Shown piece after piece: positions 35,704 through 48,878 of a stretch of DNA of 64,000 nt (position 1 is its first letter; each line of letters begins with the position of its first letter). Under the pieces are notes generated by a model that saw only the letters and a list, made by a program, of their open reading frames with translations, made no database searches and had not been told where the DNA came from. This DNA is from Petrolisthes cinctipes (Eukaryota > Arthropoda > Malacostraca > Decapoda > Porcellanidae): the NCBI GenBank assembly GCA_033782935.1, contig JAWQEG010000084.1, forward strand, positions 620,001-684,000. Reading direction: 5' to 3'. Made by a program: the position numbers and the translations under genes.

Positions 35704-38700
35704 GTGTTAGAGTATTTTCAAAATACAGGCCAAAAACATACTGAAAATCGATCTTTTAGGTGCCCAAAAGTCGATATGTGCATGCATCTTCTGTAACCGT
35801 TTATATCTCAAATTCTGACCCTAAACACCCGAAAATTCGATATTTTGGGGTCCCAGAAGCGATCTGTACATGCCTACTCCGTGTTAGAGTATTTTCAAAA
35901 TTCAGGCCCAAAACATGCTGAAAATCGATATTTTTGGTGCCCAAAGTCAATATTTGCATGTATCTTCTGTACCCGTTTATATCTCAAATTCAGGCTCAAA
36001 ACACCCGAAAATTCAATATTTTGGGGTCCCAGAAGCAATCTGTACAGTGCTAGAATATTTTCAAAATATAGGCTAAAAACATGCTAAAAATCGATCTTTT
36101 AGGTGCCATAAAGTCGATATCTCAAATTCAGTCCCAAAACACCCGAAAATTCGATATTTAGGGGTCCCAGAAGCGATCTGTACATGCCTACTCCGTGTTA
36201 GAGTATTTTCAAAATACATGCTCAAAACATACTGAAAATCGATCTTTTAGGTGCCCAAAAGTCGATATGTGCATGCATCTTCTGTACCCTTTTATATCTC
36301 AAATTCTGGCTCAAAACACCCTAAAATTCAATATTTTGGGGTCCCAGAAGCGATCTGTACATGCCTACTCCGTGTTAGAGTATTTTCAAAATTCAGGCCC
36401 AAAACATGCTGAAAATCGATATTTTTGGTGCCCAAAGTCAATATGTGCATGTATCTTCTGTACCCGTTTATATCTCAAATTCAGGCTCAAAACACCCGAA
36501 AATTCAATATTTTGGGGTCCCAGAAGCAATCTGTATATGCCTACTCAGTGCTAGAATATTTTCAAAATATAGGCTAAAAACATGCTAAAAATCGATCTTT
36601 TAGGTGCCAAAAAGTCGATATCTCAAATTCAGTCCCAAAACACCCGAAAATTCGATATTTAGGGGTCCCAGAAGCGATCTGTACATGCCTACTCCGTGTT
36701 AGAGTATTTTCAAAATACATGCTCAAAACATGCTGAAAATCGATCTTTTAGGTGCACAAAAGTCGATATGTGCATGCATCTTCTGTACCCGTTTATATCT
36801 CAAATTCAGGCTCAAAACACCCGAAAATTCAATATTTTGGGGTCCCAGAAGCAATCTGTACATGCCTACACAGTGCTAGAATATTTTCAAAATATAGGCT
36901 AAAAACATGCTAAAAATCGACATTTTAGGTGCCAAAAAATCGATATCTCAAATTCAGTCCCAAAACACCCGAAAATTCGATATTTAGAGGTCCCAGAAGC
37001 GATCTGTACATGCCTACTCCGTGTTAGAGTATTTTCAAAATACAGGCCCAAAACATGCTGAAAATCGATATTTTAGATGACCAAAGTCAATATGTGCATG
37101 TATCTTCTGTACCCTTTTATATCTCAAATTCAGGCTCAAAACACCGGAAAATTCAATATTTTGGGGTCCCAGAAGCAATCTGTACATGCCTACACAGTGC
37201 TAGAATTTTTTTCAAAAAATAGGCTAAAAACATGCTAAAAATCGACATTTTAGGTGCCAAAAAATCGATATCTCAAATTCAGTCCCAAAACACCCGAAAA
37301 TTCGATATTTAGAGGTCCCAGAAGGTATCTGTACATGCCTACTCCTTGTTAGAGTATTTTCAAAATACAGGCCAAAAACATACTGAAAATCGATCTTTTA
37401 GGTGCCCAAAAGTCGATATGTGCATGCATCTTCTGTAACCGTTTATATCTGAAATTCTGACCCTAAACACCCGAAAATTCGATATTTTGGGGTCCCAGAA
37501 GTGATCTGTACATGCCTACTCCGTGTTAGAGTATTTTCAAAATTCAGGCCCAAAACATGCTGAAAATCGATATTTTTGGTGCCCAAAGTCAATATTTGCA
37601 TGTATCTTCTGTACCCGTTTATATCTCAAATTCAGGCTCAAAACACCCGAAAATTCAATATTTTGGGGTCCCAGAAGCAATCTGTACAGTGCTAGAATAT
37701 TTTCAAAATATAGGCTAAAAACATGCTAAAAATCGATCTTTTAGGTGCCAAAAAGTCGATATCTCAAATTCAGGCTCAAAACACCCGAAAATTCAATATT
37801 TTGGGGTCCCAGAAGCAATCTGTACATGCCTACACAGTGCTAGAATATTTTCAAAATATAGGCTAAAAACATGCTAAAAATCGACATTTTAGGTGCCAAA
37901 AAATCGATATCTCAAATTCAGTCCCAAAACACCCGAAAATTCGATATTTAGAGGTCCCAGAAGCGATCTGTACATGCCTACTCCGTGTTAGAGTATTTTC
38001 AAAATACAGGCCCAAAACATGCTGAAAATCGATATTTTAGATGACCAAAGTCAATATGTGCATGTATCTTCTGTACCCGTTTATATCTCAAATTCAGGCT
38101 CAAAACACCCGAAAATTCAATATTTTGGGGTCCCAGAAGCAATCTGTACATGCCTACACAGTGCTAGAATTTTTTTCAAAAAATAGGCTAAAAACATGCT
38201 AAAAATCGACATTTTAGGTGCCAAAAAATCGATATCTCAAATTCAGTCCCAAAACACCCGAAAATTCGATATTTAGAGGTCCCAGAAGGTATCTGTACAT
38301 GCCTACTCCGTGTTAGAGTATTTTCAAAATACAGGCCAAAAACATACTGAAAATCGATCATTTAGGTGCCCAAAAGTCGATATGTGCATGCATCTTCTGT
38401 ACCCGTTTATATCTCAAATTCTGGCCCTAAACACCCGAAAATTCGATATTTAGGGGTCCCAGAAGCGATCTGTACATGCCTACTCCGTGTTAGAGTATTT
38501 TCAAAATTCAGGCACAAAACATGCTGAAAATCGATATTTTAGATGCCCAAAGTCAATATGTGCATGTATCTTCTGTACCCGTTTATATCTCAAATTCAGG
38601 CTCAAAACACCCGAAAATTCAATATTTTGGGGTCCCAGAAGCAATCTGTACAGTGCTAGAATATTTTCAAAATATAGGCTAAAAACATGCTAAAAATCGA

Positions 38701-39306
38701 TCTTTTAGGTGCCAAAAAGTCGATATCTCAAATTCAGTCCCAAAACACCCGAAAATTCGATATTTAGGGGTCCTAGAAGCGATCTGTACATGCCTACTCC
38801 GTGTTAGAGTATTTTCAAAATACATGCTCAAAACATACTGAAAATCGATCTTTTAGGTGCACAAAAGTCGATTTGTGCATGCATCTTCAGTACCCGTTTA
38901 TATCTCAAATTCAGGCTCAAAACACCCGAAAATTCAATATTTTGGGGCCCCAGAAGCAATCTGTACATGCCTACTCAGTGTCAGAGTATTTTCAAAATAC
39001 AGGCCCAAAACATGCTGAAAATCGATATTAAATTTAGATGCCCAAACTCAATATGTGCATGTATTTTCTGTACCCGTTTATATCTCAAATTCAGGCTCAA
39101 AAAAACCCGAAAATTCAATATTTTGGGGTCCCAGAAGCAATCTGTACATGCCTACACAGTGCTAGAATATTTTCAAAATATAGGCTAAAAACATGCTAAA
39201 AATCGACATTTTAGGTGTCAAAAAATCGATATATCAAATTCAGTCCCAAAACACCCGAAAATTCGATATTTATAGGTCCCAGAAGGTATCTGTACATGCC
39301 TACTCC
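35704..39306 (+). repeat. HOR block with a 964-bp internal repeat and altered dyad C units
   Basis: Monomer starts: A35704 B35881 C36047; A'36195 B36372 C36548; A'36696 C36873; B'37021 C37197; A37346 B37523 C37689 C37837; B'37985 C38161; A38310 B38487 C38653; A'38801 B'38978 C39159. C37197 and C38161 have AATTTTTTTCAAAAAATAGG. B'37021 and B'37985 have AGATGACCAAAG. These repeat at 964 bp. C37689 carries a B-like tail and is followed by another C. 36195-37020 reappears at 40652 with offset 4457. Confidence 0.85.
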
Positions 39307-40651
39307 GTGTTAGAGTAGTTTCAAAATACAGGCCAAAAACATACTAAAAATCGATCTTTTAGGTGCCCAAAAGTGGATATGTGCATGCATCTTCTGTACC
39401 CGTTTATATCTCAAATTCTGGCCGTAAACACCCGAAAATTCGATATTTTGGGGTCCCAGAAGCGATCTGTACATGCCTACTCCGTGTTAGAGTATTTTCA
39501 AAATACATGCTCAAAACAAACTGAAAATCGATCTTTTAGGTGCACAAAAGTCGATATGTGTATGCATCTTCAGTACCCGTTTATATCTCAAATTCAGGCT
39601 CAAAACACCCGAAAATTCAATATTTTGGGGTCCCAGAAGCAATCTGTACATGCCTACTCAGTGTTAGAGTATTTTCAAAATTCAGGCCCAAAACATGCTG
39701 AAAATCGATATTTTTGGTGCCCAAAGTCAATATGTGCATGCATCTTCTGTACCCGTTTATATCTCAAATTCAGGCTCAAAACACCCGAAAATTCAATATT
39801 TTGGGGTCCCAGAAGCAATCTGTACATGCCTACTCAGTGCTAGAATATTTTCAAAATATAGGCTAAAAACATGCTAAAAATCGATCTTTTAGGTGCCAAA
39901 AAGTCGATATCTCAAATTCAGTCCCAAAACACCCGAAAATTCGATATTTAGGGGTCCCAGAAGCGATCTGTACATGCCTACTCCGTGTTACAGTATTTTC
40001 AAAATACATGCTCAAAACATACTGAAAATCGATCTTTTAGGTGCACAAAAGTCGATATGTGCATGCATCTTCAGTACCCGTTTATATCTCAAATTCAGGC
40101 TCAAAACACCCGAAAATTCAATATTTTGGGGTCCCAGAAGCAATCTGTACATGCCTACTCAGTGTTAGAGTATTTTCAAAATACAGGCCCAAAACATGCT
40201 GAAAATCGATATTTTAGATGCCCAAAGTCAATATGTGCATGTATCTTCTGTACCCGTTTATATCTCAAATTCTGGCCCTAAACACCCGAAAATTCGATAT
40301 TTTGGGGTCCCAGAAGCGATCTGTACATGCCTACTCCGTGTTAGAGTATTTTCAAAATTCAGGCCCAAAACATGCTGAAAATCGATATTTTTGGTGCCCA
40401 AAGTCAATATTAGCATGTATCTTCTGTACCCGTTTATATCTCAAATTCAGGCTCAAAACACCCGAAAATTCAATATTTTGGGGTCCCAGAAGCAATCTGT
40501 ACGGTGCTAGAATATTTTCAAAATATAGGCTAAAAACATGCTAAAAATCGATCTTTTAGGTGCCAAAAAGTCGATATCTCAAATTCAGTCCCAAAACACC
40601 CGAAAATTCGATATTTAGGGGTCCCAGAAGCGATCTGTACATGCCTACTCC
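39307..40651 (+). repeat. Third copy of the 5-kb register, two tetramers
   Basis: Monomer starts: A39307 A'39484 B39661 C39837; A'39985 B'40162 B40338 C40504. The markers GAGTAGTTTC, AAAAGTGGATATG, CAAAACAAACTG and GTTACAGTATTTTC are present. It differs from the other copies in the last tetramer, where B40338 carries the 10-bp deletion and ends CTGTACGGTGCTAG. Confidence 0.85.
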
Positions 40652-42607
40652 GTGTTAGAGTATTTTCAAAATACATGCTCAAAACATACTGAAAATCGAT
40701 CTTTTAGGTGCCCAAAAGTCGATATGTGCATGCATCTTCTGTACCCGTTTATATCTCAAATTCTGGCTCAAAACACCCGAAAATTCAATATTTTGGGGTC
40801 CCAGAAGCGATCTGTACATGCCTACTCCGTGTTAGAGTATTTTCAAAATTCAGGCCCAAAACATGCTGAAAATCGATATTTTTGGTGCCCAAAGTCAATA
40901 TGTGCATGTATCTTCTGTACCCGTTTATATCTCAAATTCAGGCTCAAAACACCCGAAAATTCAATATTTTGGGGTCCCAGAAGCAATCTGTACATGCCTA
41001 CTCAGTGCTAGAATATTTTCAAAATATAGGCTAAAAACATGCTAAAAATCGATCTTTTAGGTGCCAAAAAGTCGATATCTCAAATTCAGTCCCAAAACAC
41101 CCGAAAATTCGATATTTAGGGGTCCCAGAAGCGATCTGTACATGCCTACTCCGTGTTAGAGTATTTTCAAAATACATGCTCAAAACATGCTGAAAATCGA
41201 TCTTTTAGGTGCACAAAAGTCGATATGTGCATGCATCTTCTGTACCCGTTTATATTTTTAAATTCAGGCTCAAAACACCCGAAAATTCAATATTTTGGGG
41301 TCCCAGAAGCAATCTGTACATGCCTACACAGTGCTAGAATATTTTCAAAATATAGGCTAAAAACATGCTAAAAATCGACATTTTAGGTTCCAAAAAATCG
41401 ATATCTCAAATTCAGTCCCAAAACACCCGAAAATTCGATATTTAGAGGTCCCAGAAGCGATCTGTACATGCCTACTCCGTGTTAGAGTATTTTCAAAATA
41501 CAGGCCCAAAACATGCTGAAAATCGATATTTTAGATGACCAAAGTCAATATGTGCATGTATCTTCTGTACCCGTTTATATCTCAAATTCAGGCTCAAAAC
41601 ACCCGAAAATTCAATATTTTGGGGTCCCAGAAGCAATCTGTACATGCCTACACAGTGCTAGAATTTTTTTCAAAAAATAGGCTAAAAACATGCTAAAAAT
41701 CGACATTTTAGGTGCCAAAAAATCGATATCTCAAATTCAGTCCCAAAACACCCGAAAATTCGATATTTAGAGGTCCCAGAAGGTATCTGTACATGCCTTC
41801 TCCGTGTTAGAGTATTTTCAAAATACAGGCCAAAAACGTACTGAAAATCGATCATTTAGGTGCCCAAAAGTCGATATGTGCATGCATCTTCTGTACCCGT
41901 TTATATCTCAAATTCTGGCCCTAAACACCCGAAAATTCGATATTTTGGGGTCCCAGAAGCGATCTGTACATGCCTACTCCGTGTTAGAGTATTTTCAAAA
42001 TTCAGGCCCAAAACATGCTGAAAATCGATATTTTAGATGCCCAAAGTCAATATGTGCATGTATCTACTGTACCCGTTTATATCTCAAATTCAGGCTCAAA
42101 ACACCAGAAAATTCAATATTTTGGGGTCCCAGAAGCAATCTGTACAGTGCTAGAATATTTTCAAAATATAGGCTAAAAACATGCTAAAAATCGATCTTTT
42201 AGGTGCCAAAAAGTCGATATCTCAAATTCAGTCCCAAAACACCCGAAAATTCGATATTTAGGGGTCCCAGAAGCGATCTGTACATGCCTACTTCGTGTTA
42301 GAGGATTTTCAAAATACATGCTCAAAACATACTGAAAATCGATCTTTTAGGTTCACAAAAGTCGATTTGTGCATGCATCTTTAGTACCCGTTTATATCTC
42401 AAATTCAGGCTCAAAACACCCGAAAATTCAATATTTTGGGGTACCAGAAGCAATCTGTACATGCCTACTCAGTGTTAGAGTATTTTCAAAATACAGGCCC
42501 AAAACATGCTGAAAATCGATATTTTAGGTGCCAAAAGTCGATATCTCAAATTCAGTCCCAAAACACCCGAAATTTCGATATTTAGGGGTCCCAGAAGCGA
42601 TCTGTCC
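40652..42607 (+). repeat. HOR block copied from the 36.2-37.3 kb region
   Basis: Monomer starts: A'40652 B40829 C41005; A'41153 C41331; B'41479 C41655; A41804 B41981 C42147; A'42295 B'/C42472. The first monomers match 36195 onward at offset about 4457, including AGATGACCAAAG and the altered dyad in C41655. A'41153 is 178 bp (TATATTTTTAAATTC). B'/C42472 is a chimera of only 136 bp that has also lost 11 bp at its end (CTGTCCGTGTTAG). Confidence 0.85.
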
Positions 42608-44602
42608 GTGTTAGAGTATTTTCAAAATACAGGCCAAAAACATACTGAAAATCGATCTCTTAGGTGCCCAAAAGTCGATATTTGCATGCATCTTCTGTAC
42701 CCGTTTATATCTCAAATTCTGGCCCTAAACACCCGAAAATTCGATATTTTGGGGTCCCAGAAGCGATCTGTACATGCCTACTACGTGTTAGAGTATTTTC
42801 AAAATTCAGGCCCAAAACATGTTGAAAATCGATATTTTTGGTGCCCAAAGTCAATATGTGCATGTATCTTCTGTACACGTTTATATCTCAAATTCAGGCT
42901 CAAAACACCCGAAAATTCAATATTTTGGGGTCCCAGAAGCAATCTGTACATGCCTACTCAGTGCTAGAATATTTTCAAAATATAGGCTAAAAACATGCTA
43001 AAAATCGACATTTTAGGTGCCAAAAAATCGATATCTCAAATTCAGTCCCAAAACACCCGAAAATTCGATATTTAGAGGTCCCAGAAGGTATCTGTACATG
43101 CCTACTCCGTGTTAGAGTATTTTCAAAATACAGGCCAAAAACATACTGAAAATCGATCTCTTAGGTGCCCAAAAGTCGATATGTGCATGCATCTTCTGTA
43201 CCCGTTTATATCTCAAATTCTGGCCCTAAACACCCGAAAATTCGATATTTTGGGGTCCCAGAAGCGATCTGTACATGCCTACTACGTGTTAGAGTATTTT
43301 CAAAATTCAGGCCCAAAACATGCTGAAAATCGATATTTTTGGTACCCAAAGTCAATATGTGCATGTATCTTCTGTACACGTTTATATCTCAAATTCAGGC
43401 TCAAAACACCCGAAAATTCAATATTTTGGGGTCCCAGAAGCAATCTGTACATGCCTACTCAGTGCTAGAATATTTTCAAAATATAGGCTAAAAACATGCT
43501 AAAAATCGATCTTTTAGGTGCCAAAAAGTCGATATCTCAAATTCAGTCCCAAAACACCCGAAAATTCGATATTTAGGGGTCCCAGAAGCGATCTGTACAT
43601 GCCTACTCCGTGTTAGAGTATTTTCAAAATACATGCTCAAAACATACTGAAAATCGATCTTTTAGGTGCACAAAAGTCGATATGTGCATGCATCTTCAGT
43701 ACCCGTTTATATCTCAAATTCAGGCTCAAAACACCCGAAAATTCAATATTTTGGGGTCCCAGAAGCAATCTGTACATGCCTACCCAGTGTTAGAGTATTT
43801 TCAAAATACAGGCCCAGAAACATGCTGAAAATCGATATTTTAGATGCCCAAAGTCAATATGTGCATGTATCTTCTGTACCCGTTTATATCTTAAATTCAG
43901 GCTCAAAACACCCGAAATTTCAATATTTTGGGGTCCCAGAAGCAATCTGTACAGTGCTAGAATATTTTCAAAATATAGGCTAAAAACATGTTAAAAATCG
44001 ATCTTTTAGGTGCCAAAAAGTCGATATCTCAAATTCAGTCCCAAAACACCCGAAAATTCGATATTTAGGGGTCCCAGAAGCGATCTGTACATGCCTACTC
44101 CGTGTTAGAGTATTTTCAATATACAGGCCAAAAACATACTGAAAATCGATCTTTTAGGTGCCCAAAAGTCGATATGTGCATGCATCTTCTGTACCCGTTT
44201 ATATCTCAAATTCTGGCCCTAAACACCCGAAAATTCGATATTTTGGGGTCCCAGAAGCGATCTGTACATGCCTACTCCGTGTTAGAGTATTTTCAAAATT
44301 CAGGCCCAAAACATGCTGAAAATCGATATTTTTGGTGCCCAAAGTCAATATGTGCATGTATCTTCTGTACCCGTTTATATCTCAAATTCAGCCTCAAAAC
44401 ACCCGAAAATTCAATATTTTGGGGTCCCAGAAGCAATCTGTACATGCCTACCCAGTGCTAGAATATTTTCAAAATATAGGCTAAAAACATGCTAAAAATC
44501 GATCTTTTAGGTGCCAAAAAGTCGATATCTCAAATTCAGTCCCAAAACACCCGAAAATTCGATATTTAGGGGTCCCAGAAGCGATCTGTACATGCCTACT
44601 CC
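42608..44602 (+). repeat. Four trimers; the first two are near-identical neighbours
   Basis: Monomer starts: A42608 B42785 C42961; A43109 B43286 C43462; A'43610 B'43787 C43954; A44102 B44279 C44455. The first two trimers share GATCTCTTAGG, CTACGTGTTAG and TGTACACGTTTATATC, which marks a recent 501-bp duplication. B'43787 has an inserted A (GGCCCAGAAACATGC) plus the 10-bp deletion. C42961 is the C2 form and C43462 the C1 form. Confidence 0.85.
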
Positions 44603-45780
44603 GTGTTAGAGTATTTTCAAAATACATGCTCAAAACATACTGAAAATCGATCTTTTAGGTGCACAAAAGTCGATATGTGCATGCATCTTCAGTACCCGTT
44701 TATATCTCAAATTCAGGCTCAAAACACCCGAAAATTCAATATTTTGGGGTCCCAGAAGCAATCTGTACATGCCTACTCAGTGTTAGAGTATTTTCAAAAT
44801 ACAGGTCCAAAACATGCTGAAAATCGATATTTTAGATGCCCAAAGTCAATATGTGCATGTATCTTCTGTACCCGTTTATATCTCAAATTCTGGCCCTAAA
44901 CACCCGAAAATTCGATATTTTGGGGTCCCAGAAGCGATCTGTACATGCCTACTCCGTGTTAGAGTATTTTCAAAATTCAGGCCCAAAACATGCTGAAAAT
45001 CGATATTTTTGGTGCCCAAAGTCAATATGTGCATGTATCTTCTGTACCCGTTTATATCTCAAATTCAGGCTCAAAACACCCGAAAATTCAATATTTTGGG
45101 GTCCCAGAAGCATTCTGTACATGCCTACTCAGTGCTAGAATATTTTCAAAATATAGGCTAAAAACATGCTAAAAATCGATCTTTTAGGTGCCAAAAAGTC
45201 GATATCTCAAATTCAGTCCCAAAACACCCGAAAATTCGATATTTAGAGGTCCCAGAAGGTATCTGTACATGCTTACTCCGTGTTAGAGTATTTTCAAAAT
45301 ACAGGCCAAAAACATACTGAAAATCGATCTTTTAGGTGCCCAAAAGTGGATATGTGCATGCATCTTCTGTACCCGTTTATATCTCAAATTCTGGCCCTAA
45401 ACACCCGAAAATTCGATATTTTGGGGTCCCAGAAGCGATCTGTACATGCCTACTCCGTGTTAGAGTATTTTCAAAATTCAGGCCCAAAACATGCTGAAAA
45501 TCGATATTTTAGATGCCCAAAGTCAATATGTGCATGTATCTTCTGTACCTGTTTATATCTCAAATTCAGGCTCAAAACACCCGAAAATTCAATATTTTGG
45601 GGTCCCAGAAGCAATGTGTACATGCCTACACAGTGCTAGAATATTTTCAAAATATAGGCTAAAAACATGCTAAAAATCGACATTTAAGGTGCCAAAAAAT
45701 CGATATATCAAATTCAGTCCCAAAACACCCGAAAATTAGATATTTAGAGGTCCCAGAAGGTATCTGTACATGCCTACTCC
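44603..45780 (+). repeat. Tetramer and trimer related to the 35-kb and 40-kb copies
   Basis: Monomer starts: A'44603 B'44780 B44956 C45132; A45280 B'45457 C45633. The A'-B'-B tetramer matches those at 35027 and 39985 (offset 4618 from the latter). The following trimer has AAAAGTGGATATG, TGTACCTGTTTATATC and GACATTTAAGG, the last two also seen at 35380-35703. C45633 reads GATATATC, so it lacks EcoRV. Confidence 0.8.
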
Positions 45781-48700
45781 GTGTTAGAGTATTTTCAAAA
45801 TACAGGCCAAAAACATACTGAAAATCGATCTTTTAGGTGCCCAAAAGTCGATATGTGCATGCATCTTCTGTACCCGTTTATATCTCAAATTCTGACCCTA
45901 AACACCCGAAAATTCGATATTTTGGGGTCCCAGAAGCGATCTGTACATGCCTACTCCGTGTTAGAGTATTTTCAAAATTCAGGCCCAAAACATGCTGAAA
46001 ATCGATATTTTTGGTGCCCAAAGTCAATATTTGCATGTATCTTCTGTACCCGTTTATATCTCAAATTCGGGCTCAAAACACCCGAAAATTCAATATTTTG
46101 GGGTCCCAGAAGCAATCTGTACAGTGCTAGAATATTTTCAAAATATAGGCTAAAAACATGCTAAAAATCGATCTTTTAGGTGCCAAAAAGTCGATATCTC
46201 AAATTCAGTCCCAAAACACCCGAAAATTCGATATTTAGGGGTCCCAGAAGCGATCTGTACATGCCTACTCCGTGTTAGAGTATTTTCAAAATACATGCTC
46301 AAAACATGCTGAAAATCGATCTTTTAGGTGCACAAAAGTCGATATGTGCATGCATCTTCTGTACCCGTTTATATCTCAAATTCAGGCTCAAAACACCCGA
46401 AAATTCAATATTTTGGGGTCCCAGAAGCAATCTGTACATGCCTACACAGTGCTAGAATATTTTCAAAATATAGGCTAAAAACATGCTAAAAATCGACATT
46501 TTAGGTGCCAAAAAATCGATATCTCAAATTCAGTCCCAAAACACCCGAAAATTCGATATTTAGAGGTCCGAGAAGCGATCTGTACATGCCTTCTCCGTGT
46601 TAGAGTATTTTCAAAATACAGGCCCAAAACATGCTGAAAATCGATATTTTAGATGACCAAAGTCAATATGTGCATGTATCTTCTGTACCCGTTTATATCT
46701 CAAATTCAGGCTCAAAACACCCGAAAATTCAATATTTTGGGGTCCCAGAAGCAATCTGTACATGCCTACACAGTGCTAGAATTTTTTTCAAAAAATAGGC
46801 TAAAATCATGCTAAAAATCGACATTTTAGGTGCCAAAAAATCGATATCTCAAATTCAGTCCCAAAACACCCGAAAATTCGATATTTAGAGGTCCCAGAAG
46901 GTATCTGTATATGCCTACTCCGTGTTAGAGTATTTTCAAAATACAGGCCAAAAACATACTGAAAATCGATCTTTCAGGTGCCCAAAAGTCGATATGTGCA
47001 TGCATCTTCTGTACCTGTTTATATCTCAAATTCTGGCCCTAAACACCCGAAAATTCAATATTTTGGGGTCCCAGAAGCAATCTGTACATGCCTACACAGT
47101 GCTAGAATATTTTCAAAATATAGGCTAAAAACATGCTAAAAATCGACATTTAAGGTGCCAAAAAATCGATATATCAAATTCAGTCCCAAAACACCCGAAA
47201 ATTAGATATTTAGAGGTCCCAGAAGGTATCTGTACATGCCTACTCCGTGTTAGAGTATTTTCAAAATACAGGCCAAAAACATACTGAAAATCGATCTTTT
47301 AGGTGCCCAAAAGTCGATATGTGCATGCATCTTCTGTACCCGTTTATATCTCAAATTCTGACCCTAAACACCCGAAAATTCGATATTTTGGGGTCCCAGA
47401 AGCGATCTGTACATGCCTACTCCGTGTTAGAGTATTTTCAAAATTCAGGCCCAAAACATGCTGAAAATCGATATTTTTGGTGCCCAAAGTCAATATTTGC
47501 ATGTATCTTCTGTACCCGTTTATATCTCAAATTCGGGCTCAAAACACCCGAAAATTCAATATTTTGGGGTCCCAGAAGCAATCTGTACAGTGCTAGAATA
47601 TTTTCAAAATATAGGCTAAAAACATGCTAAAAATCGATCTTTTAGGTGCCAAAAAGTCGATATCTCAAATTCAGTCCCAAAACACCCGAAAATTCGATAT
47701 TTAGGGGTCCCAGAAGCGATCTGTACATGCCTACTCCGTGTTAGAGTATTTTCAAAATACATGCTCAAAACATGCTGAAAATCGATCTTTTAGGTGCACA
47801 AAAGTCGATATGTGCATGCATCTTCTGTACCCGTTTATATCTCAAATTCAGGCTCAAAACACCCGAAAATTCAATATTTTGGGGTCCCAGAAGCAATCTG
47901 TACATGCCTACACAGTGCTAGAATATTTTCAAAATATAGGCTAAAAACATGCTAAAAATCGACATTTTAGGTGCCAAAAAATCGATATCTCAAATTCAGT
48001 CCCAAAACACCCGAAAATTCGATATTTAGAGGTCCGAGAAGCGATCTGTACATGCCTTCTCCGTGTTAGAGTATTTTCAAAATACAGGCCCAAAACATGC
48101 TGAAAATCGATATTTTAGATGACCAAAGTCAATATGTGCATGTATCTTCTGTACCCGTTTATATCTCAAATTCAGGCTCAAAACACCCGAAAATTCAATA
48201 TTTTGGGGTCCCAGAAGCAATCTGTACATGCCTACACAGTGCTAGAATTTTTTTCAAAAAATAGGCTAAAATCATGCTAAAAATCGACATTTTAGGTGCC
48301 AAAAAATCGATATCTCAAATTCAGTCCCAAAACACCCGAAAATTCGATATTTAGAGGTCCCAGAAGGTATCTGTACATGCCTACTCCGTGTTAGAGTATT
48401 TTCAAAATACAGGCCAAAAACATACTGAAAATCGATCATTTAGGTGCCCAAAAGTCGATATGTGCATGCATCTTCTGTACCCGTTTATATCTCAAATTCT
48501 GGCCCTAAACACCCGAAAATTCGATATTTTGGGGTCCCAGAAGCGATCTGTACATGCCTACTCCGTGTTAGAGTATTTTCAAAATTTAGGCCCAAAACAT
48601 GCTGAAAATCGATATTTTAGATGCCCAAAGTCAATATGTGCATGTATCTTCTGTACCCGTTTATATCTCAAATTCAGGCTCAAAACACCCGAAAATTCAA

Positions 48701-48878
48701 TATTTTGGGGTCCCAGAAGCAATCTGTACAGTGCTAGAATATTTTCAAAATATAGGCTAAAAACATGCTAAAAATCGATCTTTTAGGTGCCAAAAAGTCG
48801 ATATCTCAAATTCAGTCCCAAAACGCCCGAAAATTCGATATTTAGGGGTCCCAGAAGCGATCTGTACATGCCTACTCC
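45781..48878 (+). repeat. Tandem duplication of 1466 bp, rich in 325-bp dimers
   Basis: Monomer starts: A45781 B45958 C46124; A'46272 C46449; B'46597 C46773; A46922 C47099; then A47247 B47424 C47590; A'47738 C47915; B'48063 C48239; A48388 B48565 C48731. The two sets match at 1466 bp. Private markers are AATTCGGGCTC, AGGTCCGAGAAGCG and TAAAATCATGC. The copies diverge after A46922 and A48388, where only the second is followed by B. Confidence 0.85.
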
